DNA of 64,000 bases from Atherinomorus stipes (Eukaryota; Chordata; Actinopteri; Atheriniformes; Atherinidae). Made by a program: the position numbers and the translations under genes. Positions 45,576 through 58,962 of the stretch are shown piece by piece. How positions within the stretch are numbered: the stretch's first letter is position 1; each line of letters opens with the position of its first letter. The notes under the pieces were generated by a model, which saw only the letters and a list, made by a program, of their open reading frames with translations, searched no databases and was not told the DNA's origin. The stretch covers positions 124,001 to 188,000 of the forward strand of contig JALJCO010001220.1 in assembly GCA_023101725.1 (NCBI GenBank), read 5' to 3'.

Positions 45576-47171
45576 TACAGGTACTACCCAAAAAATTACA
45601 ATATCTTGAAAAAATTCACGTATTTCCGTAATCCAACTTAAAAGGTGCAATTTACATATTGTTTAGACAAATAATATGTGAATCAATATATTTCAAGCTT
45701 TTATTTGTTTGGATGTTGCTGTTTAGGACTTGCAGCTTAAAAAAACCTCTAAATCAAAAACTCAAAAAATTAGAATACTGTGAAAAGCTCCAGTATTGTA
45801 GGCTCAGAGTGTCACAGTCTAATCAGGTAAGTAATCCAAAACATCTGCAAAAGTGCCCTGAGCCTTTAAAAAGTTTCTGTCTTGGTTTAGAAGAATTCAC
45901 AATCAGGGGAAGACTGCTGATCTGACAGTTGTGCAGAAAACAATCATTGACTCCCTGCACAAGGTGGGAAAGACACAAAAAGTGATAGCAAAAGAAGCTG
46001 GATGTTCTCAGAGTGCTGTCTCAAAGCACATTAATGGACAGTTAAGTGGAAGGAAGAAGTGTGGAAGAAAACGGCGAACAAGCCGCAGGGCTGATCACAG
46101 CCTGAAGAAGATGGTCAGGAAAGGGCCTTTCAAAAGTGTGGGGGACTTCATAAGGAATGGACTGAGGCTGGATTTACTGCTTCAAGAGAAACAACACGCA
46201 GGCGGATGGTGGACATGGGCTTCAAATGTCGAATTCCTGTTGTGAAGCCACTCCTCAACAGCAAGCAATGCCAGAAGCGCCTTAGCTGGGCTAGAGAAAA
46301 GAAGGACTGGTCTGTTGCCCAGTGATGAAAAGTCCTCTTTTCTGATGAGAGCAAGTTTTGCATCTCATTTGGAAACAAAGGTCCCAGAGTCTGGAGGAAG
46401 ACTGGAGAGGCGCTACTGTAGATAGAAGATGCATGAAGTCCAGTGTTAAGTTTCCCCAGTCTGTGATGACCTGGGGATCCTAACCAGCTGGTGTTGGTCC
46501 TCTGTGCTTCATCAAGTCCAGCATAAATGCAGCCGTCTACCAGGACATTTTGGAACACTTCATGCTTGCTTCAGTGGACCAGCTGTATGGGGATGCAGAC
46601 TTCATCTTTCAACAGGACTTGGCACCTGCCCACACTGCCAACACTACAAAATCCTGGTTTAACAACCTTGCTTGATTGGCCCACAAACTCACCTGACCTG
46701 AACCCCATTGAAAATCTGTGGGGCATTGTCAAGAGAAAGCTGAATGGGAAGAGACCAAACAATAGAGAAGAGCTCAGGGCTGTGATTGAAGCATGCTGGT
46801 CTTCCATATCACCTGAGATATGCCACAAGCTGGTAGCATCCATGCCACGCCGGGTTAAGGCAGTCATTAAAGGGGCCCCCACCAAGTACTAAGAACAGAT
46901 GCAAGATTTTACTTTAGGAGGCCTGATATTTTTGTATTTAAAACCCTTCTCTGATTGATTTTATGCAGTATTCTAATTTTTTGAGTTTTTTTATTTAGAG
47001 GTTTTCTTAAGCTGCAACTTCTAATCAGCATCATCCAAACAAATAAAAGCTTGAAATATACTGATTCACATATTATTTGTCTATACAATATGTAAATTGC
47101 ACCTTTTAAGTTGAATTACGGAAATACATGAACTCTTTCAGGATATTCTAATTTTGTGGGTAGTACCTGTA
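45576..47171 (+). mobile_element. Tc1-like DNA transposon, inactive
   Basis: Ends are long imperfect inverted repeats of about 200 bp (about 45578-45785 and 46960-47169), starting CAGGTACTACCCA and flanked by TA. A related motif (AATTACAATATCTTG at the tip, AAATTAGAATACTG inside) recurs within each, as in IR/DR-type Tc1 elements. The interior holds a broken transposase. Confidence 0.88.
45900..46892 (+). pseudogene. Broken Tc1-like transposase
   Basis: The N-terminal helix-turn-helix region is readable at 45931-46110 (KTQKVIAKEAGCSQSAVSKH, then GRKKCGRKRRTSRR). Catalytic motifs survive in pieces: FSDESKF near 46340, FQQDLAPAHT near 46608 and DWPTNSPDLNPIENLWGIVK near 46675. In-frame TGA codons at about 46322-46327, a TAG near 46420 and shifts near 46180 and 46670 prevent a full product. 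Confidence 0.85.
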
Positions 47172-47180
47172 TATCATTAA

Positions 47181-47220
47181 ATGAGAAGACAAGTCTTCTC
47201 ATGAACATGCATGTTCATGA
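47181..47220. repeat. Two overlapping palindromes beside the Tc1 element
   Basis: 47181-47202 is ATGAGAAGAC, AA, GTCTTCTCAT. 47199-47220 is a perfect 22-bp palindrome (TCATGAACATG and CATGTTCATGA). They lie 10 bp outside the right end of the transposon. Confidence 0.9.
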
Positions 47221-47224
47221 ACAT

Positions 47225-50200
47225 TTCAGTGTTTCTGTTGTAGTAGAATTTGGATTCCAATTTCTTTCTATTTGTACATAAAAAAAAAAAAAAAAAAAAT
47301 CCTCAAAATCCACCGTAGGAAGTAAATAAAGTAACCATAGGTATGACTGCAGCACAGGACTTTCACTATGCAAACTGAGGTTTGTTCTCCCTTGGCAACA
47401 TTATACTCTTTATTATTTTGGTTGCCGTATTGTACCGTTTTTTTTTTCTTGTAACATTCTTAGACCTAACTCCTAGTTTAACTTTGATGTTGACCATCTC
47501 TTTGGGCTGGCATTTGGTTAGTTTTTAGGCAACAGAACTGCTTAGTTAGATTTAGAGAAAGATAATGGTTTGAATTTAAATACACCCATTCACAGCGTTA
47601 AATACATGTTAGAAAGACTCATTTTCAAATGTTTTAGGTTGCCAGATGACATCTTAAGAGTACGCCCAAAAGAAATCATAGGCATCTAACAGTTTTACAG
47701 CCTTTTTTGTACAACAGCAGTTTCCCTCTGTAGGCCAGTGTAGCAATTACATATTTTCATGTGAGGCTGGGTTGTTATTTGGCTCTATAACTCATATTAA
47801 AGTGCTTATTGTCAGTATTTTTACATATTTTATTTGTTCATTTTGGTGCATTCAGTTACTAAAAATATCTTTTTCCAGTGTGTTTCGGACATTTTTATCA
47901 AACACCATCTCCATAATCTTTCAATATACCCTCTAGCAACTTTCTACTTGGTTTCAAATCACAGTCAAATGTCATGCAGTGAGAGTCATATCCAGAGAGG
48001 CATAGGATCGTGGTTCATAGTGGGAAAAGTCAGGCAGCCCCTGGACAGCTTGTTTATTGTGCCTGGCAGTTGATGCCAGTAAAAAGTACTGGTCAAAGTT
48101 TGTTGTGGTCAGTCAGAAAAGGAAAACTATCCAGTGTCTGCCCTGAGGGAGTGAGATGACGAGTGAGTCAGCGAGGAGAAAATAGCATGAAATGAGGGTA
48201 AGGTTGACAAAGATGAAGGATAAACTTTGAACGATTGCTGCTAGAATGCAGCTCCCGTGACGTGGCGGTATTAAGACAGCGCTGTCAAACACAGCAGAAA
48301 ATCTGGAACGTGTAAGGTTTTAGAGGTAGCTGGCCGATGCATAGAAAGCACAGCAAACTTCTGTCTCCTCAAAGCATGTTAAAAAGGGTTCAACATACAG
48401 GTCAAATGTTGTGCGGGGGGAAAGGATGTGAGATTTACAGTATGTGTGGGAGAAAGACCTAAATGTTTATATTGTGCAGGAGTCTGCAGTATAAGACTGT
48501 GGGTGTATTTATATAATGCTGTTACATGTATATTCTACTCAAAACAAGGTGTAATAAATTGTCATGTAGAATAGGATGACCTATATAGAATTATTATAGG
48601 AACTATAGAAAAGTATTGCAAGTTCATAGGCAAAAATGATTAAAATATATCTTTAAATAACTACTAAAACAGTAAAACCTAATAAAATCATATAGAGTCA
48701 CACATTTGGTTTGTGCAGTAAAAAGCTTAGTGATGACACATTTTAACTGACTAGCGACACATGACCCAAGGTAGATGTTGGTGTTCATTTAAGGAGTATC
48801 TGATAAATAGGCTTTAAAGACCTTTTACAATATAACAAACAAACATTGAGGAAGACAGATAAGACGTCAAACAATAACTTGCAAGCTTGCACTTGCAGAG
48901 AGATTCAGGCAAAACTCCCTTTGGACTTTGAGATTAGAAGAATCAAGTTTCACTGTGAGAACATTCTTTTATCCACCTCTAACAAAAAACCTCTCATTTG
49001 CCAGCATCACTGACCCTTTAATCACTGATTTTCTTTTGGGTGAATGAAAGAGTAAATTAGTGTTGTTCTTAATCTAAATCCCAAAATTTCATGCTTTTTT
49101 TAAGTCAGCTTCCTCGCCATCTCTCTGAGTGATTTGTGGTTGATCCAGAGTCGGATGATTCTGACAATTTTAACACTAAGCCCTTGTGGATTCCCTAACA
49201 AGGCTGTGCCTGTCTCATATGAGAACACAACACAAATCCAGCTCCTTTCTGCCTGATCTGCAGTAATTCCCCCAGCTCACAACACTTCCTTACTTGTGGG
49301 TCCCAGACATTTGCTGCAAAGGTATTTTTTGTTAAACAGCAAGTCCACTTAACAGCACAGATGACACTGGAATTGAATGGATGTTATCGTGGATAGTTTC
49401 AGTTCAGGCACAGGAACTCTTTGCCCTACAGAGGTGCTCTTAAGCAAGACTCATATCCCTCTTTGTTGTTTTGGATCCTAAACTCCATCCCCCATGAACA
49501 AGGACAAAGTGAAACGAACTGTTTTATAAGGAGATTGATGAAATAGTCTGCTGTATTTTCCAGAATCTTTCTTTATAAATTTTTTTATCTTTTTAGGTCA
49601 AACAGATGTATCAGGTTTTTGATTCGGTGGTAGATGAGATAACTGGCACCTCTGTCGTATCTGCTAATTGAATAATACATGTAGCCTGGCAACCTGAACA
49701 AGGTGAAAGCAACCATAAATTAAACCACTAGCCGTAAACCACTACTCTTTGATTTATGACTAGATAAGATGTCTTTGAATATACAGGTAAGTGCAGAATA
49801 TAGTATAATATTCTGAAGTGGAGCTCTTTTATCCATTCAATACTTGGATATAAGACAAAGAAGGACAACAGAAGAACTGGCAGAAAGGAATAGAAAAGAC
49901 GGCTAATCAATGAGCCATTTGCATCTATATAGCCTACACTTAAATAAATGCAAACACATGGACACGAACACAAGCACACTGATGGATATGCCTGGTGAAT
50001 GGTAATGCTGTGGTAATGAGGGTAAGCTGGACTACTCCCATGTGAGGGTTGAGTGGGTGCAGTGAAACCAGACTGGCAAAACCACAGCTGGCCAATCTGT
50101 CCAATTGAATGTGTGTAACAGAAATTGATGCAAATTAATAATCCAAAATGCAAGATGTATGAAAAATGTTTCTTTACACTTATTGAATGTTGCATTCCTA

Positions 50201-52225
50201 TTCCGAAGGGAGTTTTGGGACTGATGCATGTTTCATATTTATATCAGTCTTTCTTTTACATGCAAACACATGCAGATGAAGAAAGGTCTCAGTCAGTGCA
50301 GTTCTCCTCAACTCTACACCTGTCTCCTTTCCCATTCAGTCATGCTCCCCTTCATACCATAGTTATCCTCTTTTGTTCTCCCCCTTCACCTCAGTTTGTC
50401 TCTCTTGCACTCTGTTCCACTGATCCGTCTTTAAACTGATTTTAGTCTTATTCCCTTCCCCTCCCTCTCTCGTTGCCTGCCTCATGACTCATGGAGGTTT
50501 TTTTTTCAGCATCACAATCAGACATAAAACGTGGGTAAATATAGATCGGAAGCCTTAAAGACGTAGTACGTGTCAGAGAGCACATATAACACTGCAGACA
50601 CACCTCGGGGAGGGTTTTTTGCCAAGTCGTGATTTCTGACGGTTTAGCCTGTGCTGGCCTGTGGTGGTTTACCTGCCAGTAAGCACGTTGCTTTAGCTGG
50701 CAGGACTTTAATCCCACCTACCTTCATTATTCTACACTTCTCTGTTCTCTCTCGCTGCACCTGATCTCATCCAGTGTCATTTTCAATCACAAGCTTTTTC
50801 TTACATTGCTCAGATAAAGAAACAGTGCTCAGTGTATGTCTTGATTTGAATGCTGTATAATACCCTTGAATTGTGCATTGTGACTTGTCACATAATCACA
50901 TAAGTTTGCATATAGACACAACACAACCAAGGCCAAAAGAATTTATTAAAAACAGAAAGAAGACGCATGAAAAAGGAAGAAACAAATTAACAAAAACAAC
51001 GACAACAGTCATGAGGAAAAAAAAAACCTCTGATAATGCAATATTAAAGTTATCAAAGATAAATGTCCTGCGGTTATAAGAAGGCCATAAAAGATCTGGG
51101 TATAAGTTTTGAGGGAAAGGTTTATAAGTGAATATTCCACAAATATGAGCTATATGGATGGACTCTACTGAAAATGATTGTTCTTCATATTTTTTGTGTT
51201 AATAGGCAGATATTCTATTAAATTCAACTGTATTTGTATAACTAATATGCTAATACGATATAAGTTAATAGGTTCCCCATTTTGATTTCTGCACTCTGTA
51301 GCTTGAACAGCTCAAGGAAACGAAGGAAACACTGACTTTTTGAGTTTGATGTCAGGTGAAAGTATTCATTTGGTTTCAGTTTGCCGTTTTTGCCCCTAGA
51401 TGTCGCTCATTTTACACACTGGTCCTTTAAAACCAGTGTGTAAGGTCCAAGTTTAACCTGAATGAAATTAAAAGCAGAAATTTGTATAATTAAGGAGTTT
51501 ATCACAGTAAGAACTGATTTTCTTTTATATAGGCTACCTGTAGCAGTACTGCAGTCACTTTAAGAAGAAAGAAAATTTCAGGTGAAGTTGTCAATTTTTC
51601 TTCACTTTAAGACTTTTGACCTTTTTTGAACACACATTCTTCACATCAAAAAAGAAAAAAAAGAACAGAAAAGAAAATTAAAAGAAGTTGTTAAAGAATA
51701 GAACAGGAATTGTGTTTATTTATTTTGATACTTTGAATAAAATACATCTTACTCATATGCAAAAACCAGGGTCAATCTTTAAATCTATTATGTGAGAAAA
51801 CCCACTGAATTAGAGTCAAGAACCCAGATTGGTTATGATCCCACAGCTTCTGTATATATTGCACCTATATTCTGCTTGCTATTTCTATGATTGTCAAATT
51901 TCTATGTGCATTTTTTTTTTCATTCAAAGACACCTAAAATGGTCAAGGCAAGGGTAAAAACTTGGTTTGAATCAACAGTAACATGAGATGTTTGCTGGTT
52001 AACTAGGCAGAAACATCTGAGAATTATTTCTTGGAAATATTGTCAGGGGGTTAAGGACACCAAATTGTCCAAACGTTTGTTTTTGGCTAGAAACTGATAG
52101 CCCAGTGACTGGTAACACAAATTCTTTTTTGACTTGTGGGGTAAATTTGTTTTAACCCCACAGGCTGAAAAAGATTTTAATGCTTTAAACTTCGAAAGGT
52201 TCACCATGTCTTATTTCAACCTTTG
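47225..52225. other. Non-coding interval, no gene recognised
   Basis: Contains an A homopolymer near 47280-47299 and a hairpin at 51412-51443. The 48.1-48.35 kb part has a CRE-like GTGACGTGG (48256-48264). No exon or long repeat is recognised. Confidence 0.5.
51412..51443. repeat. Perfect 12-bp-stem hairpin
   Basis: TTACACACTGGT and ACCAGTGTGTAA flank an 8-nt CCTTTAAA loop, preceded by CCCCTAGATGTCGC, a word often found at ends of small fish repeats. Confidence 0.85.
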
Positions 52226-52254
52226 CTATCAAGGACCTGGTTTCCAGAGATGTT

Positions 52255-52335
52255 TACAAGTCCTTTTTTTTGCAAGTTCAAGTCAAGTCCAAAGTCTTAT
52301 GGCTCAAGTTTAAGTCAAGTCAAAGTAATTTGTTG
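52255..52335. repeat. AAGTC-rich interspersed repeat
   Basis: Recurrent AAGTC/CAAGT words (CAAGTTCAAGTCAAGTCC, TTTAAGTCAAGTCAAAGT) form a degenerate tract typical of a fish repeat family. Confidence 0.5.
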
Positions 52336-53034
52336 TTGTAATGACACTGGGGACGACAGTGGAGTCAGCAAGTCCAGCAGCTGCTTCAGAGCCCCAGAGT
52401 ACTGGAGTAAATTTAGATGAAGACTACACTAGATGGACCCACATAGTAAATGCTTTCCACGGCATCAAAACACGGAAATGGCGACTTTTCCCTGGATCGG
52501 TAAGCTAACTTTTTTGCTAACATGGCAAATGTTTGCTGTCAGTCATAAAATCCTCTGCAGTACTTGTTGGACATGGTGCAGACTGCTGGTCACTTGCTGT
52601 ATCGGCAGCGAGCCTGGCAACCAAACGGCCGGAGTTGTTTTTCTGCTGTTGAAATTACAACCTAGACACAGGTGATGTTGCTGTTCTGTCCGTATTCCAT
52701 ATTCAACTTTTAATGTGTACAAAATTCCATTGATCCGGAACAAGAAAGAATTTTCCGAAACTAATTCTACAGTTTATAGCATTTTTTTTTTCTGGATGTG
52801 GAAAGGATGGCTAAAATGCTACACAGTAGCGCAGGTATCAGAGGTGGGAATTGTAGAGTCAACAAGTCTTTCCCATGTCATGTACTTGTTCTGCCCAGCT
52901 GCTGAACCAGGTGAGTCCAATCAGCACAGTGAATTAAACTGGGCTGATCCCTGTGGGCCAGGCAATCCCCCTGTGACTGTATATTTTGGACAACTGGATG
53001 AAGCTCCCTCAGACCAAGAACTTTGGCATATCTG

Positions 53035-53720
53035 GGGAGGTTTGCAGATGAGTGTGAAATGGTGGGGATGGAATTCTCTCAAGTCTAAGGCCATTGTACT
53101 CAACTGGAAAAGGGTGGATTGTTCTCTCCAGGTTGGGAATGAGTCGTTGCCTTGTTTGAGGAGTTCAAGTATCTTTGGATATTGTTCATGCATGATGGTT
53201 GGGTGGAACCAGAGATGGATGGAAGAATAGGGGTTTTATCAGTGGTGATGAAGGCACTAACCCAATCTGTTCTGGTGAAGAGAGAGTTGAACTATAAGGC
53301 AAAGCTTTTAATTTACTTGTAGTCCATCTTCATTTCAACCTTCACCAATGGCCATAAGATTTGACTAGTGACCAAAAGAATGAAATACAAGTGGCTGAAA
53401 TGAGCTTCCTTCTGAAGATGGCCAGAATTAGCCTGAGGGATAGGGTGAGGAGGTCATACGTCAGTGGGGAACTTGTCATAAAGTTGCTGCTTCTCCATAT
53501 TGAAAAGAGTCAGCTGAGGTGATTCAAGCATCTGATGTGTCCTGGTTACTATCCCTTGGAGGTTTTCTGAGCACATCCTACTAGGAGCAAACTCAAGGGC
53601 AGACTAAAAACTCACTGGAAGGGATTTTGTATCCCTCTATGGAATTTCTTGGGACCCCCAGGAGAAGCTGAAGAGTATCACTGGGAAAAGGATTTCAGGG
53701 TCAATCTCCTCAACCTGTTG
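53035..53720 (+). pseudogene. Decayed LINE ORF2 C-terminal fragment, copy A
   Basis: The translation keeps family words (SLKSKAIVLNWKRVDCSLQVG, then VKRELNYKAKLLIY) in several frames with many stops, ending near 53710. It is the C-terminal reverse-transcriptase part of a common teleost non-LTR retrotransposon. Clade not assigned. Confidence 0.7.
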
Positions 53721-53729
53721 TGATTTGAC

Positions 53730-54125
53730 AGCCTCGTGCATTCTCTTACATTTGACAGAAAGGTAGAAGAAGAAAAAATAGATGGGAACTCAACTGTGAT
53801 GTCGAGGAACTCAGTCATGTGGGAGGGGCTCAAAGTAGAGCCGCTGCTCCTCCACACCGAGAAAAGCCAGATAAGGTGGCTCTGGCACCTGGTCAGGATG
53901 CCTCCTGAACGCCTCCCTGGTGAGGCACATCCCACCAGAACGACCCCAAGACCCAGAATGCGCTGGAAGAATGCGGACTACATCTCTCAGCTGGGCTCAG
54001 AACACCTTGGGACCCCCCCAAATGAGTTGATGGATGTGGCCTGGGAGAGGGAAGTCTGGGCTTCCCTGCTTAAGCAGCTGCCCCCGCGACCTGACCTCGG
54101 CTGAGCAGCAAGGAAATGGACGGAC
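53730..54125 (+). pseudogene. LINE ORF2 C-terminal fragment, copy B
   Basis: A better-preserved copy of the same C-terminus: VEPLLLHTEKSQIRWLWHLV, RMPPERLPGE, MDVAWEREVWASLLKQLPPR. A diverged form of the family's GGATAAGCGG...ATGGATGG tail follows at about 54100-54123. It repeats part of copy A (about 53460-53720), so two truncated copies lie head to tail. Confidence 0.8.
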
Positions 54126-54129
54126 TTAA

Positions 54130-57100
54130 TGGCAGCCACACCCCAAAGAAGAAAAAAAATGTTTAGGATGTAGGGACACTTACTGTTGTTATATTACACG
54201 GCCATTTAATTGTATTATTTAATTGCTTGGGAAGTGAGGATTTGTAGAAAAAAATATCTCTTTGGATTTTCATAAAAGAAGTTCAAGGTCTGTTGAATAT
54301 GACCCTAGTAGAGGCAGACATTGAATGGCGATGAATAGAATTGATATGCAGTGTTTGGAGACCAGACCTCTCATGAATATTTTTTTTGTTGTCGCATAGT
54401 TTTCAGCAATAGAAGACAGTAGTTTCAGTGTTTAATCATCTGGGATAGGTAATCATCAACACAGATTTTGACCAATTCCCTCACTCCACATTTACTGAAG
54501 TAAATATTGGATCTATTTCATTCAAGCCACATATTGTATTCAGCAGACACTTTTTAGATACCAAATTCACTTTTTCTGATGGAAAAATAAGGTAAAAATA
54601 ACTTTTGTCTGTCTCTCACTGTTACCAAATCTGTCATTAGATCTGCAACACACATGTCTAAGCAAAGGAATATTTAATTGTACTAGGCATATATAAGCTA
54701 CTTCATGTCATATGCTATATGAGAAATTTCAAAATAGTTTTTTTTCAGTTAACTAACCTCTATCCCCCTCCCTCTGAAAGAAAACCCTTAAGCAACTTAA
54801 TGTTTTCATTCATCCACATAAGGTTGACAGCTAAAGTTGCTTTCTATCAGTTGTTAATTGGCCTAAAAACTCATCTATGTTCCCTCAAATTGTCCAAATC
54901 AAAAAAGTTATAGGAATGAAAAATCTGGTCAATAACGGGGTTCCCATATATTCCAATCTACTTTTATACCCATTACAGAACAGGCTGTACTGTGACTAAT
55001 TTCGTAATTTTTGTTGTAGTTTAATATCTTGGGGTTAATAAAGACTTAGGGAATCTCAGTTTGTGCTTTCACAAAATATAAAGTGACTTGTTTTTGTTTC
55101 TACTGTCATTTCCTCCAAGTTTGTGCTAGTGCTACCTTGTCATCTAGACCAAGTAGCTTTTAATTTCATTCAGTGTGTAAAAATGAATCGTAATTTCAGT
55201 CTTGAAAAAGTGTCATGATTAGTTCTTCCAGTATTTTATTTGTCTACATACTTCTGGTGTGAACTTGGCTTTGTGAGATGTTAGTCCTGCAGATTTGAAT
55301 CAGAAATTAATAGCTTTATTTTTTTAGGATCTGTAGTATTTCACATCAAGGCACTTCCACATTAGCTTATTTTTTTGACAGCAAAGGACTACGTACAACT
55401 TTTATTTATAAACTGATGTTAAATTGACACAGTTCAGCAAACAAACTAGACAAGCCATGCTTCATTCTGGTCTGCTGGTAAATCACAGATTAGACGGTTT
55501 ATGACATTCTTTGGGGTGTTTTACCCAGTGGAGAGGGCCCCACAATTATTTGCAGGGATTATATGGTGTGCTTTATATTAAGGTATGCACATTAAGAGCA
55601 TGAGTTAGGGAGAGCAGAGCTTTTGCATAGCCGTATTAGCACAACATAGGAGCTAATCCGGCAGGAAGCAGCAAGTAACAGGGCTAAGAGGGGGCAAATT
55701 TCAAAACAAACACGACCAAAGATCCCAAAACCTCTACTTAATCTACATTCATTGGGGTTGGATTTGGTGCAGGCACCTAGAGATCAGCTGCTGCCTGTCA
55801 CCGCAACAAGTCATTTGCTAAAACTGCTCTTTGTCCCCAAAATTGTTGGATTGAAGGGAACCAGGTGACATGATAATCTGGTAAAGGAGAGCAGAGAGGC
55901 AGCCAGCTGTTTTCATGAATTTTCTAATTAACTTTCTTGTAGAAAACATGTATAATGTGCCCAAATGCAAGTAGCATGCAATGCCCCAAGCTAAAAAAAA
56001 TTATAAGAAGTTTTCTTTTCAGGTTTCAGGAAATACAAAATGAAAAAAAAAATGAAAATATGTTCCTGGGATGTTAGTTCCAGTTAACAGATTTGACTTC
56101 CTTCAAAAGGCTTTTCCTGGAAAACCCCATCAAACGAGTATCCAAACCAGAATTTTCACCTTGTTAAACAGATTTGAACAGGCATACATAAATGTTGGTG
56201 GTCAATAGGTGAAGGATAAACTGCAAAATAATCCAACAGTTATGAGGTAGATTGTATAATAATGAACCCAAACTTTTGAAAGCATTCACTGCTGCCATTC
56301 AGTTTGTTTGATGTGGAACAAATGCGGGGAGTGAAGCAGAAATGATATGGTGTTGCTTCAAATACTGGTGAGTCAATGAAATGTGATCCAGGAAGTCTGT
56401 TTTGCATCATGGATTCATAAAGACCTCTCAAAACCAAGAAAACTCCACACTTTATCCAAAACTACAAGGAAGAATTTCACTCATATGTCAGGAAAAGTAC
56501 CCAAGACAATGATTATTGTTATAACCATCATATTCCCTGTTGCATCAACACCCACGCTAAACCAAGAAGGTGATTTTCCTGTAACGGAGTTGGCTCGATT
56601 CTTTGGAAAACGCAAAAGTCAAAGTGGTGCAATGTGTGTTATATAACTTGCGGAAAAATATTAACCAGAGATTAATGAGCAATTGTAAAGATGCAGTTGT
56701 GTTCTCAGGCAATTATGTACAGAGATGGTCCAACTCACGATCTTACCGTCATTCAACTGTACCAAACCGTTTAGCCCAGCTATCTCCCACAATACTTATT
56801 ATAAAGCCGATGTCACTCAACCTAAAATAAGGAAAGTTTTCTGTCTATAATATTCAGAAAAACATTTGGTTTGAATTATAAGCTTTGCTTTCAGTGCTGA
56901 ACATTTCCAAACTTACCCCAGCAAACTGCTTCAGTTGTACAACTTTGCTACATGCACCTTCTTTTTCTTAACCAGTTCTTTTCTATTCTCTACAAAATGC
57001 AATATTTTTGTCATATGTGAAAAGGACAATTCTCTGAGAGATCTAATTTTCCCTTGATGACCGTTTATAATTTGATTTAATAGATGAAATTGCTGCACAC

Positions 57101-57480
57101 TTTGTCAAAGTGCCTGTTTATTCATTTGACTGTCTGTCATGAAAATTGTGGAGGAATTCCTCTAAATTTCTCTGCTCTGCCTTCTTTCACGTTACATTGC
57201 ACAGAGATTCCAGTTAGATGTGTAATAACAACTTGCTGCACAAAAACACGGAACTGCTGCCTAATGAAATTTCATGGAAACACAGCATTCACAACACGGC
57301 AACCTTTTCCTTATTTTATATAAAAACAATATGATTTCAAATAAATATGCTGTTTTACATAGACACAGAAAACATGTTAATAGTGGAGAAGAGACAAAAG
57401 AAAACTAATAATGAAGGCTCTAAGACTGATGGCAGACAGGATGGAGATTATCCAAATTGAAGATGGTGGTAGTGTTGCGG
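54130..57480. other. Non-coding interval downstream of vegfa
   Basis: No exon recognised. The 55.55-56.0 kb part looks unique and non-repetitive, a possible regulatory block, but conservation is untested. Confidence 0.45.
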
Positions 57481-57507
57481 TAGCGGATGCTGCGCTGCTA
57501 GCAGTAG

Positions 57508-57513
57508 TTTATT
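57508..57513 (-). terminator. vegfa: Candidate vegfa poly(A) signal
   Basis: TTTATT on the plus strand (AATAAA on the minus) about 1.43 kb past the vegfa stop, fitting the long 3'UTRs known for VEGFA. Other signals could be used. Confidence 0.5.
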
Positions 57514-58940
57514 TGTATTTGCATCTTGCACAATGGACAAAACACAGGTCTGCTTCTAACTTAAATACTTAAATACAATTTACGAACACTTACACACAGA
57601 TGTGCATATAGCAAATGCAGGTGAATGCACATTCATTCGTACTCGCATGTACACGCAAACACACACGCACACAAGTTAAACTCTACATGGCACCCACACC
57701 CTTAGATGACAGGGGTTGAAATGGAGATGTCATCAGTACGTCAGTACAAACAGTCCATTTAGGGAATGTTAACAAATCAGTTTAGATTTTTTTTTTTTTT
57801 TTACTTTTTTTTGTTTCTTTTTTTTCTTAGAAAAGCACAGGGAGCCTCCATGCTGAGAGTAGCCATCAGTGACCTTACATTTAAGGGAGAAGAGACAGCT
57901 ACAAGAACATTACACAGCATACATAAATAGACCAAATTAAATATGTGTTGAGACCGAAATACTGTAAAATACTCTATAACATTATAAATTATCTAGAATG
58001 AGCTATGGCATAAAGGGATATTAAGTATGTACAAGTTTAGAGAAGATGCATAATCAATGAATTTTGTATTCAGTTAAACAGCAAAGAAAACTACTTTGAC
58101 AATCCCCTCTCTGGAAAAAAGGAAACAAATAATTTAAAAAGCACTCGAAAGATTTCTCAGTACATTATGTGAGGCACAGTTTTCAAATGGAATCAAACTA
58201 CAGTATAGGATATTTCAGTGGTTTTCTTGTAGGACATAGCAAAACATTTCTTAACCAGTATCCCTTTAAAAGTATATGGCACCACCATTCCAGAGTCTCC
58301 TCTGATCGCGGCAGAGATGCTGTGTAAGTCCACGGCAGTCCTGCAATGTCCTCAGAGGAAAGGAAGCAATATCAAGCAGAGACAGTCTTCCATCAGCTGT
58401 CCCGTTTGTCCTGCCGTTGTACGCCAAAAGCTTAAGCAGACATCGGCCAAAAAAGTCCATCCATCATCTTCGAAAGCAGAGCACACCATTGTCCTCTTCA
58501 GTCTCACCTGCTGTTTAAGCAGTTAAATATATCTAGAGGTCTTGTATGTTATGACTGACACACAACCACAGTAGACTTAAATCCAGTGAAGTAATTGCAT
58601 ACAATGAATTGACAGTAAGACTACACCTGCTTTGCAAGCTTGTTAGAGATGCAAAACCACATGGCGGCTACTTTGCTTTTAGTCAAATGATGGGTTTAGT
58701 TATTTGTTTCTGTAGCAGCATAACAATTCTGTACTCTTTTTTTCTTTTTATCATGGTCGATATACACACAGATATACAGAGGGAGGAAACTTTTAGTTCA
58801 GTCTTTCTTTGTTCTCTCTCAGTCCAAGGGGAATGCTTTCCACAGAAAAGAAGAGCTTACGGTTCAAAGGTCAAAGTGCTGTGCTGTGAAATATTTCTAG
58901 AATACTCCTTCATCTTGTACATCTGGTGCTGCCACCTCTC
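57514..58940 (-). other. vegfa: Probable vegfa 3'UTR
   Basis: Follows the stop codon without any reading frame of note. It includes a CA-rich stretch at 57655-57677 and a T-rich run (plus strand) at 57788-57830. In other vertebrates this UTR controls mRNA stability; I cannot point to specific sites here. Confidence 0.5.
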
Positions 58941-58962
58941 TCATCTTCTCGGCTTGTCACAT
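58941..58962 (-). CDS. vegfa: vegfa last coding exon
   Basis: After the acceptor tttcttgtttag the exon supplies the last base of a Lys codon, then CDKPRR and TGA. The terminal Arg is the neuropilin-1 contact in VEGFA. Confidence 0.93.

Noticed and set aside
49728..50195. 155-codon minus-strand frame
   Set aside because: No motif or splice context, and amino-acid use is typical of random AT-rich frames.
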